Position numbers and translations under genes: made by a program | Source: CAYNST01 sp964399955 | Lineage (GTDB): Bacteria; Pseudomonadota; Gammaproteobacteria; Pseudomonadales; Cellvibrionaceae | NCBI GenBank assembly: GCA_964399955.1 | Contig: CAYNST010000064.1 | Location: 1 to 18,310, forward strand | Direction of reading: 5' to 3' | Length of the DNA stretch: 18,310 nt | The notes under the pieces: generated by a model | What the model was told of the DNA's origin: nothing | What the model saw: only the letters and a program-made list of their open reading frames with translations | The model's database searches: none | Shown here: positions 1 through 5,588 of the stretch, in pieces | How positions within the stretch are numbered: position 1 is the stretch's first letter | How the letters are laid out: each line of letters opens with the position of its first letter

Positions 1-212
1 TACATGCGCTGAAATTTACGGTTCTCGCGAGACAACTTCTTGGCGTGACGCTTAACGGCAGCCGCTGCTTTGCGCTTGCGCACGGAAGTGGGCTTTTCGT
101 AGAACTCGCGGCGGCGAACTTCGGCCAGCACGCCTGCCTTTTCGCAAGAGCGCTTGAAGCGGCGCAGTGCGATATCAAAAGGTTCGTTTTCTTTCAGTTT
201 TACTGAAGGCAT
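1..212 (-). CDS. rpsU: 30S ribosomal protein S21 (3' end cut by window edge)
   Basis: Small-subunit ribosomal protein S21, a basic protein that helps start-site selection on mRNA. The minus-strand reading from the ATG at 212-210 begins MPSVKLKENEPFDIALRRFK and continues through CEKAGVLAEVRRREFYEKP, nearly identical to E. coli S21 (71 residues, from memory). Seventy codons lie in the window. The last two bases are the start of what would be the final Tyr codon, so only the end and stop are missing. A Shine-Dalgarno-like AGGT lies just upstream of the ATG. It is divergent from tsaD. In gammaproteobacteria rpsU heads the rpsU-dnaG-rpoD operon, so dnaG is expected just off the left edge (inference). 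Confidence 0.97.
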   Translation of the reverse strand, partial: MPSVKLKENEPFDIALRRFKRSCEKAGVLAEVRRREFYEKPTSVRKRKAAAAVKRHAKKLSRENRKFQRM

Positions 213-278
213 AGGGTTACCTGTTGAATTCCTGGGTCATGTGGACCAAATGAGCGGTCCTTTTGGTTAGGGGCCGGG

Positions 279-307
279 ATTGTACGCGCAACGAACAACC
301 GCTGCAA
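279..307 (-). promoter_or_regulatory. Candidate sigma-70 promoter for rpsU
   Basis: On the minus strand, TTGCAG (307-302) is followed after exactly 17 bp by TACAAT (284-279), a five-of-six match to the -10 consensus. Transcription would start near 272, giving a leader of about 60 nt before the rpsU start. Called by eye only. Confidence 0.55.
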
Positions 308-388
308 GAGTCAATTGAAATGCCAGACCTGAACGCCAGTGTAGCTCAATGTGCGGCCACTGCCCGCCCGGGCTTTGGTGAAAAAGGG

Positions 389-417
389 TTGGTGTAGGCC
401 GGCGCGCTCGCTAAGAT
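389..417 (+). promoter_or_regulatory. Candidate sigma-70 promoter for tsaD-folB-folK
   Basis: TTGGTG (389-394), a 17-bp spacer and TAAGAT (412-417) lie about 50 bp upstream of the tsaD start. The -10 matches consensus at four of six bases and the -35 at three. This is plausible but weak. Confidence 0.35.
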
Positions 418-467
418 GCGCCATTCCCGCCGTTTGACGAAACCATCACCCCTTAGGGATGCGCGCC

Positions 468-1508
468 ATGCTTGTACTTGGAATAGAAACCTCCTGCGAT
501 GAAACCGGTGTGGCTCTGTACCACACGGAGCGCGGCCTGCTGGCGCACGCCCTGTATAGCCAGGTGGAGGTGCACGCCGAGTACGGCGGAGTGGTGCCGG
601 AGCTTGCCTCGCGCGACCACGTGCGCAAACTGCTGCCCATGGTCAAGGAGCTGCTGCGCAGCGCCGGTTGCACCCCCGAGCAGGTGGAGGGCGTAGCTTA
701 CACGGCAGGCCCCGGTCTGATCGGCGCGCTGCTGGTGGGCAGTTGCGTCAGCCGCGCCCTGGCGTACGCCTGGCAGGTGCCCGCAGTGGGTGTGCACCAT
801 ATGGAAGGCCACTTGCTGGCGCCGCTGCTGGAGGACAACCCGCCGGCGTTTCCCTTTGTGGCGCTGTTGGTGTCTGGCGGCCACACCCAGTTGGTGGACG
901 TCAAAGGCATAGGCCAATATGCGCTGCTGGGAGAGTCCCTGGACGATGCCGCCGGCGAGGCCTTTGACAAGGCCGCCAAAATGCTGGACCTGGACTACCC
1001 CGGTGGCCCGCACATTGCCCGCCTGGCGGAGCGGGGCACGCCTGGCCGCTTTAAATTCCCACGGCCAATGACCGACAGGCCGGGGCTGGACTTCAGCTTC
1101 AGCGGCCTGAAAACCTTTACCCTGAATACCGTCACCGAGCACGCCCAGGCTGACGGCCTGCCGGATGAGCAAACCTGTGCCGACATCGCCTGGGCCTTTC
1201 AGGATGCCGTGGCCGCCACCCTGGTGATCAAGTGCAAGCGCGCGCTGGAGCAGACCGGGCGCCAGCGGTTGGTGATTGCCGGCGGCGTGTCCGCCAATGT
1301 GCATTTGCGCCAGCAGTTGACCCGGGCGCTGGCCAAGCTCAACGCCCAGGTGTTTTACGCCCGCAACGAGTTCTGTACCGACAACGGCGCCATGATTGCC
1401 TTTGCCGGCGCCCAGCGTTTGCGGGCCGGGCAGACCGAGCCGCTGGCGGTGAATGTGTTCCCGCGCTGGAACATGGAAGCCTTGCCCGCCATTGCCGGGG
1501 GCCGCTGA
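468..1508 (+). CDS. tsaD: tRNA N6-adenosine threonylcarbamoyltransferase TsaD
   Basis: TsaD (formerly Gcp/YgjD) transfers the threonylcarbamoyl group to A37 of ANN-decoding tRNAs, acting with TsaB and TsaE. The 346-residue protein aligns with E. coli TsaD throughout: N-terminal GIETSCDETG, the metal-binding H-x3-H (HHMEGH, H111 and H115, the same numbering as E. coli), LVSGGHTQL, FSFSGLKTF and the C-terminal CTDNGAMIA. There are two in-frame ATGs, at 459 and 468. I chose 468 because AGGG at 455-458 sits at a normal 9-nt spacing from it but directly abuts the first ATG, and because MLVLGIETS then matches the E. coli start MRVLGIETS. It is divergent from rpsU, the usual arrangement. Its stop is immediately followed by the folB ATG, so the genes are almost certainly cotranscribed. 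Confidence 0.97.
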   Translation: MLVLGIETSCDETGVALYHTERGLLAHALYSQVEVHAEYGGVVPELASRDHVRKLLPMVKELLRSAGCTPEQVEGVAYTAGPGLIGALLVGSCVSRALAYAWQVPAVGVHHMEGHLLAPLLEDNPPAFPFVALLVSGGHTQLVDVKGIGQYALLGESLDDAAGEAFDKAAKMLDLDYPGGPHIARLAERGTPGRFKFPRPMTDRPGLDFSFSGLKTFTLNTVTEHAQADGLPDEQTCADIAWAFQDAVAATLVIKCKRALEQTGRQRLVIAGGVSANVHLRQQLTRALAKLNAQVFYARNEFCTDNGAMIAFAGAQRLRAGQTEPLAVNVFPRWNMEALPAIAGGR

Positions 1509-1862
1509 ATGGATAGGGTGTTTATCAGAGAGCTGCGCGTGGATACGGTCATTGGTATCTACGACTGGGAGCGCAAGGTGCGGCAGACGGTGAGCTTTGA
1601 TCTGGATATGGCGTTTGATATTCGCCAGGCGGCGGCCACCGACGACATCCGCTTTACCCTCAATTACAAGAGCGTCAGCGACCGCATCATCGAGTATGTC
1701 AGCGGCCAGCAGTTTTTGCTGCTGGAGGCCATGGCCGAACGGGTGGCGGAGTTGATCATGCGCGAATTTGCAGTGCCCTGGGTGCGCCTTACCCTGCACA
1801 AACCCGGCGCGGTGCCCCAGGCGCGGGATGTGGGCGTGGTGATTGAGCGCGGTGAACCATAG
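1509..1862 (+). CDS. folB: Dihydroneopterin aldolase FolB
   Basis: Cleaves 7,8-dihydroneopterin to 6-hydroxymethyl-dihydropterin and glycolaldehyde in folate biosynthesis. The 117-residue protein has the family length and the pattern VIGIYDWERK near residues 15-23, Tyr53 in LNYK, and LHKPGAV with Lys98. Tyr53 and Lys98 are the positions used as catalytic residues in E. coli FolB. The ATG directly abuts the tsaD stop with no intervening base, and the stop overlaps the folK start by one base, so translation is probably coupled. In E. coli and Pseudomonas plsY (ygiH) normally lies between tsaD and folB; it is absent here. Confidence 0.95.
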   Translation: MDRVFIRELRVDTVIGIYDWERKVRQTVSFDLDMAFDIRQAAATDDIRFTLNYKSVSDRIIEYVSGQQFLLLEAMAERVAELIMREFAVPWVRLTLHKPGAVPQARDVGVVIERGEP

Positions 1863-2377
1863 TGGCGCAGGTGTATCTGGGGCTGGGCTGCAACCGGGAC
1901 ACGCCTGCGCGCTTGCAGGCAGGGCTCACGGCGCTGGCGCAGCGCTTTGGCACCTTGAACCTGTCACCGGTGTACGAGAGTGAGCCGGTGGGCTGCGGCG
2001 GTGGCAATTTTTTGAATATGGTGGTGGGTCTGAACACGGCACTTGAGCCGCCCGAACTGCAAAAGATTCTGCGCAATATTGAACGGGCCAATGGCCGCCG
2101 GCGCACCAACCTTGGCAGCAGCGCGCGCACTCTGGATATTGACATTCTGGCCATGGGCAACCGGGTTGGAAGCTTTGACGGCGTGTGCCTGCCAAGGCCG
2201 GATATTACGCAGCACGCCTTTGTACTGCGCCCCTTCAGTGAACTTGCCCCCAACTACCTTCATCCCCTTGAGCAGCAAACCCTGGCCCAGTTGTGGGCTT
2301 GCTTTGACAGGTGCGGGCAGAAGCTCTGGCCGGTGGATTTCTCCTGGCAGGGGCAGCGTATTTCGTCAACTGGCTGA
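1862..2377 (+). CDS. folK: 2-amino-4-hydroxy-6-hydroxymethyldihydropteridine pyrophosphokinase FolK
   Basis: Transfers pyrophosphate from ATP to 6-hydroxymethyl-dihydropterin, the step after FolB and before dihydropteroate synthase. The 171-residue product has the early YLGLGCN motif, SPVYESEPVG around residues 35-44, and the family signature SSARTLDIDIL around residues 86-96. Asp92 and Asp94 in that signature correspond to the magnesium-binding Asp pair. The start is GTG at 1862, sharing its G with the last base of the folB stop TAG, a typical coupled start. The gene ends 57 bp before the convergent cca stop. Confidence 0.95.
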   Translation: MAQVYLGLGCNRDTPARLQAGLTALAQRFGTLNLSPVYESEPVGCGGGNFLNMVVGLNTALEPPELQKILRNIERANGRRRTNLGSSARTLDIDILAMGNRVGSFDGVCLPRPDITQHAFVLRPFSELAPNYLHPLEQQTLAQLWACFDRCGQKLWPVDFSWQGQRISSTG

Positions 2378-2384
2378 GGTTCAG

Positions 2385-2406
2385 GCTCCGCCCCGGCGAG
2401 TTTTTT
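2385..2406 (+). terminator. Weak candidate terminator after folK
   Basis: A short imperfect GC-rich hairpin (CTC-GC pairing with GCGAG, one bulged base, ending at 2400) is followed by six T residues at 2401-2406. It lies in the 57-bp gap between the convergent folK and cca genes, where a terminator is expected, but the stem is short. Confidence 0.3.
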
Positions 2407-2434
2407 GGCCGCTGCTCGAACTTCAAAAACCAAC

Positions 2435-3670
2435 CTATTCCGCTGTGGGGTAAGTGGTCTTCAGGGACTGCACCGCATGAATGCGGCGATTGTGCAGTTG
2501 CTCGCCCAGCGCTTTGCCGCTGTAGCCTTCCTGCAGCAAATCCTTTGGCGCAATTTGCAGGCAGGCCTGGTGGGCCTGGCGCAAATACTCTGTTTGCGGA
2601 TAATCGCGCGCTTCAAAGCCGCTGCGGCCGCGGGCATCGGCTTCGCAGCACAATAAAAACTGGGCGAAGCGCTCCGGGCGACGCCAGGCGTCAAGGTCGT
2701 CCAACAGTTTCACCACCGTGCTGGCTTTTAGCTGCAGTGCCCTATGGCAGTGGGTATGGTATTGGGCGACGGCCAGGGCCAGGTCCCTGAAGCTGTTAGG
2801 GACGGCAAGGCGCTGGCACAGGGCCTTGATCAACGGCAGGCTGCGCTGCTCGTGGGCGATGTGACGCGGCAGCCTGTCCGCAGGCGTTTTGGCCTTGCCC
2901 AGGTCGTGCACCAGGGTGGCAAAGCGCACCTCGGGGCTGGGGCTCAAGAGGCAGGCCTGCTGCAGGGCCATCAGAGTGTGCAGGCCGCTGTCCACCTCCG
3001 GGTGATGCTGCGCCGGTTGCGGCACCCCGAACAGGTCGTCCACCTCCGGCATGATGCGCGCAAGCGCGCCGCAGTTGCGCAGGGTGGTGATAAACACCTG
3101 TGGGTCCCGCTCGCACAATGCACGGGATGTTTCTTTCCAGATGCGTTCGGGCACCAGGTGGTCCACTTCCCCTTCCTCCACCATCTGCTGCATCAGCGTT
3201 TGCGTCTCCTGCGCCACATCAAACCCCAGGTGGTGATAGCGGGCAGCAAAACGCGCCACCCGCAGTATGCGCACCGGGTCTTCGGTGAAGGCGGCAGAGA
3301 CATGACGCAACAGGCGGTTCTCCAAATCGCGCTGCCCGCCGTAGGGGTCAATGATGCGCCCCTGCTCATCCTCCGCCATGGCATTGATGGTCAGGTCCCG
3401 GCGCACCAGGTCGTCTTCCAGCGTCACGCTGGGGTCGGCAAAAAAATTGAAGCCGGTGTAGCCTGGGCCGGTCTTGCGCTCAGTGCGCGCCAGGGCGTAT
3501 TCCTCGTGGGTGCGGGGGTGCAAAAAAACCGGGAAATCCTTGCCCACCGGGCGGTAGCCGAGCCGGGTCATGGCCTCGGGCGTGGCGCCCACCACCACCC
3601 AGTCTTGTTCGCTGACCGGGTAGCCCAATAATTTGTCGCGCACCGCGCCACCCACGGCATAAATTTGCAT
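2435..3670 (-). CDS. cca: Multifunctional CCA tRNA nucleotidyltransferase / 2'3'-cyclic phosphodiesterase / phosphatase
   Basis: Adds or repairs the 3'-CCA end of tRNAs. The 411-residue protein has the same length as E. coli Cca (412) and the long form with a C-terminal HD domain. Visible motifs: GGAVRD at residues 7-12, the nucleotidyltransferase carboxylate pair at 21-23, RRDLTINAMA near 90-99, GEDPVRILRV-like TEDPVRILRVARF near 129-141, and the HD motif VHDLGK with His255-Asp256. The first catalytic carboxylate is Glu21 (ExD) rather than the Asp21 of E. coli. A longer reading from 3697 is possible, but the ATG at 3670 has GAGGT at good spacing upstream and matches the E. coli N terminus MKIYLVGGAVRD. 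It converges with folK. Confidence 0.96.
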   Translation of the reverse strand: MQIYAVGGAVRDKLLGYPVSEQDWVVVGATPEAMTRLGYRPVGKDFPVFLHPRTHEEYALARTERKTGPGYTGFNFFADPSVTLEDDLVRRDLTINAMAEDEQGRIIDPYGGQRDLENRLLRHVSAAFTEDPVRILRVARFAARYHHLGFDVAQETQTLMQQMVEEGEVDHLVPERIWKETSRALCERDPQVFITTLRNCGALARIMPEVDDLFGVPQPAQHHPEVDSGLHTLMALQQACLLSPSPEVRFATLVHDLGKAKTPADRLPRHIAHEQRSLPLIKALCQRLAVPNSFRDLALAVAQYHTHCHRALQLKASTVVKLLDDLDAWRRPERFAQFLLCCEADARGRSGFEARDYPQTEYLRQAHQACLQIAPKDLLQEGYSGKALGEQLHNRRIHAVQSLKTTYPTAE

Positions 3671-3718
3671 CTTGACCTCTTCAGATTTTTGCAACACACT
3701 TCCGGCGGTATTGCTTTT

Positions 3719-3748
3719 TTAACTTTCGGTGTTTTATTGCGCATGATA
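3719..3748 (+). promoter_or_regulatory. Weak candidate promoter for the EamA leader transcript
   Basis: TTAACT (3719-3724) and CATGAT (3743-3748) are separated by 18 bp, each matching four of six consensus bases. If used, transcription would start near 3755 and yield a leader of about 220 nt. On the opposite strand the same bases include TATCAT (3749-3744), a five-of-six -10 hexamer that might serve cca, but no convincing -35 accompanies it. Confidence 0.25.
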
Positions 3749-3752
3749 CACA

Positions 3753-3923
3753 ACCTGCACGGCTCACATTGCATGTCTGTTCGCCCGGCTTCCACGGCGG
3801 TGCGGCAGGTGCGCGTGTGGCGCCTGGTGGCGCGTGTGATCACTGCGGAGGATAAACGCTGAGGAACAGTTGTAAAATTCCATAGTATTTTGAGGCCGCA
3901 GTGTAAAAACTGCGGCTTTTTTT
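3753..3923 (+). promoter_or_regulatory. Candidate attenuator or riboswitch-like leader upstream of the EamA gene
   Basis: The stretch between cca and the transporter has no convincing gene but contains several pairing possibilities in the plus-strand RNA. ACCTGC (3753-3758) pairs with GCAGGT (3805-3810). GCGCC (3820-3824) pairs with GGCGC (3829-3833) across a four-base loop. CACTGCGG (3841-3848) is a perfect 8-base complement of CCGCAGTG (3896-3903), which is the 5' arm of the terminator at 3895-3923. The last two pairings exclude each other, the layout of an antiterminator/terminator switch. I do not recognise a known riboswitch class. A simple small RNA ending at this terminator is the main alternative. 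Confidence 0.45.
3895..3923 (+). terminator. Strong intrinsic terminator upstream of the EamA transporter gene
   Basis: GCCGCAG (3895-3901) and CTGCGGC (3910-3916) form a perfect 7-bp GC-rich stem with an 8-base loop, followed by seven T residues (3917-3923). It points toward the transporter gene, which starts 54 bp later, and no annotated plus-strand gene lies between it and folK more than 1.5 kb upstream. Confidence 0.85.
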
Positions 3924-3948
3924 GTTTCTGGCTGCAGGTTTTCGCTTC

Positions 3949-3965
3949 GGTTAAGGATTTTAACC
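3949..3965 (+). repeat. Inverted repeat next to the EamA ribosome-binding site
   Basis: GGTTAA (3949-3954) and TTAACC (3960-3965) form a perfect 6-bp inverted repeat with a 5-base spacer, ending directly before the AGGAG Shine-Dalgarno. It could be a protein operator or an RNA hairpin affecting translation. Confidence 0.5.
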
Positions 3966-3977
3966 AGGAGAAGTGTC

Positions 3978-4913
3978 ATGCAGACGGCCAGCGCCTATTG
4001 TCTGGTGGTATTGATTTGGTCCACCACCCCCTTGGCAATAAAACTCAGTAACAGCAGTCTTACCTTTGTCAGTGCCATTACCCTGCGTCTGCTGTTGGCG
4101 CTGGTGATTTGTTATGCCTTGCTGTGGGTTTTACGCCGGCCACTGGTGGCAAGACCTGCAGACTGGAAAGTATTCATTGCCAGTGGCCTGGGGTTGTTTC
4201 CCAATATGCTGTTGGTCTACTGGGCCGCGCAGCATATTCCCTCGGGTTTAATGTCGGTGATCATGGGCAGCCATCCGTTTTTTGTGGGGCTGGTGTCCTG
4301 GCTGGCGTTAAAAGAAAACCCGTTCACCGCCGCCCGGGCGCTGGCGCTGCTGTGTGCGCTGGCGGGTCTTGCCGTTATTCAATGGGGCCAGATGCAACTG
4401 GGCGCCGAGGCCGCGCTGGGTGTGCTGGTGATGTTGTTGGTGTGCGTCATCTGGGCGGTCAGCGTGGTGGCGGTAAAAAAATACGGCGTGGATGTGGACC
4501 CGCTGCGCCAGGGCACCGGCAGCTTGTTGGTGGCGGTGCCGTTTTTGTTGCTCAGTTGGTACTTTCTGGACGGCCAGATTCCTGCTCAGGTGGATCAGGC
4601 GTCTTTGATGGGAGTGGGTTATCTGGTATTGGCGGGGTCTGTGGTGGGGCATACGCTGTATTTTTACGTATTGCGTAACTACAGCGTCAGCACCGTCTCC
4701 ATGATTACTCTGATTACGCCGATCATGGCCATTGGCTGGGGGCGCTTGTTTGCCGACGAGGCCTTGAGCCTGCAGTCCATTTTGGGAGCGCTGCTTATTC
4801 TGTTGGCGCTGGGGATTTATCAAGGTATTTTCCGGCAGTTGCTGAACTGGGCCGGCCGACGAAGGATTGCGCCGGTTAAGCAGAAAAGCCTGGCGGCACC
4901 TGAGCAACCCTAA
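3978..4913 (+). CDS. DMT-superfamily (EamA domain) transporter
   Basis: Inner-membrane transporter or exporter of the drug/metabolite transporter superfamily; substrate unknown. The 311-residue protein is almost entirely hydrophobic, with about ten predicted membrane segments in two tandem EamA repeats (roughly residues 1-140 and 150-290). Typical elements are the opening segment VVLIWSTTPLAIKLS, PSGLMSVIMGSHPFFVGLVSWLALKE at the end of repeat one, and SVSTVSMITLITPIMAIGWG with DEALS in repeat two. The tail after about residue 290 is basic and cytoplasmic. AGGAG at 3966-3970 gives a good ribosome-binding site for the ATG at 3978. The gene follows the attenuator-like leader and is followed at 15 bp by the SRAP gene, whose Shine-Dalgarno overlaps this gene's stop. 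Confidence 0.9.
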   Translation: MQTASAYCLVVLIWSTTPLAIKLSNSSLTFVSAITLRLLLALVICYALLWVLRRPLVARPADWKVFIASGLGLFPNMLLVYWAAQHIPSGLMSVIMGSHPFFVGLVSWLALKENPFTAARALALLCALAGLAVIQWGQMQLGAEAALGVLVMLLVCVIWAVSVVAVKKYGVDVDPLRQGTGSLLVAVPFLLLSWYFLDGQIPAQVDQASLMGVGYLVLAGSVVGHTLYFYVLRNYSVSTVSMITLITPIMAIGWGRLFADEALSLQSILGALLILLALGIYQGIFRQLLNWAGRRRIAPVKQKSLAAPEQP

Positions 4914-4928
4914 GAGGTGAACCATTTC

Positions 4929-5588
4929 GTGTGCGGTTATTTTGCAAAGCAGTTTCGTTTTGCCGAGGAGGACGCCCTGCTGGCAGCGCTGCAGTTGCCG
5001 CTGGGTTACCCCGAGGGGCAGTGGTATCAACGCACTTTGGTGCCCGGCGTGATCACCGCCGGGCAGGGTGGTTATGAGGTGTCGGAAGCGCTTTGGTGGT
5101 ATGCCCTGCGCAATGAAGGCGGCCGCTGGTTGCCGAACGAAAAAATCACCAGCTTCAATGCCCGCAATCTGGACAGCCCTCTGTGGCGCGACGCGGCACA
5201 GAGTCGGCGGGGCATTGTGATAGCCACGGAGATCGGCGAGGCCGAGGGGCGGGACCGCTATCTGATGCGCAGCAGCCAGCCGTTGGTGATGGGTGTGCTC
5301 TACAAGGACTGGCAGCTGGCAGGCGGCGCTGGTTGCCGCTCCATGGCGCTGATTACCCGGCCGCCGCACCCACGCTTCAGCCGCTATCACAGCAAGTCCA
5401 TTCCTTGTTTTTTGCCCCTGGATGTCGACTTCATCAAGAGTTGGCTGGACCCGCAGTTGCCGGCCAGTGACGCCATCAAGGCGCTGCTGGATCAGCCAAG
5501 GATTTATGCCGACCTGCAAGTCACCCAGGTCAAAACCTACAAGCGCGCAGAACCCTTGGCCGAGGCGCAAAGCTTGCCGGCCGACTAA
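4929..5588 (+). CDS. Divergent SRAP (HMCES/YedK-type) family protein
   Basis: SRAP proteins crosslink through Cys2 to abasic sites in single-stranded DNA and so shield them. I choose GTG at 4929, giving MCGYFAKQF and placing Cys at position 2 as the family requires. AAGAGGTGA at 4912-4920 is a good ribosome-binding site for it. An upstream GTG at 4917 would bury the Cys and overlaps that site. With this start, Asn77 (SFNAR), Glu104 (GEAEG) and His154 (RYHSK) align with YedK Asn75, Glu105 and His160, so all four active-site residues appear present. Elsewhere the 219-residue protein is divergent: the usual GWFEW around the Glu and the HDRMP around the His are replaced. It probably shares a transcript with the EamA gene. 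Its stop overlaps the convergent photolyase stop. Confidence 0.75.
   Translation: MCGYFAKQFRFAEEDALLAALQLPLGYPEGQWYQRTLVPGVITAGQGGYEVSEALWWYALRNEGGRWLPNEKITSFNARNLDSPLWRDAAQSRRGIVIATEIGEAEGRDRYLMRSSQPLVMGVLYKDWQLAGGAGCRSMALITRPPHPRFSRYHSKSIPCFLPLDVDFIKSWLDPQLPASDAIKALLDQPRIYADLQVTQVKTYKRAEPLAEAQSLPAD

Noticed and set aside
453..1799. A 448-codon open frame on the minus strand across tsaD and folB
   Set aside because: It is a GC-driven shadow of tsaD and folB, which are clear family members on the plus strand; it resembles no protein family and is rich in His, Gln and Gly.
3759..3797. Two ACGG strings suggestive of a guanidine-II (mini-ykkC) riboswitch before the transporter
   Set aside because: Neither ACGG is closed by a complementary stem, which that class requires.
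3665..3862. A 65-codon plus-strand frame in the EamA leader
   Set aside because: It begins inside the cca start region, has no ribosome-binding site and no recognisable family; its internal ATG at 3773 also lacks one.
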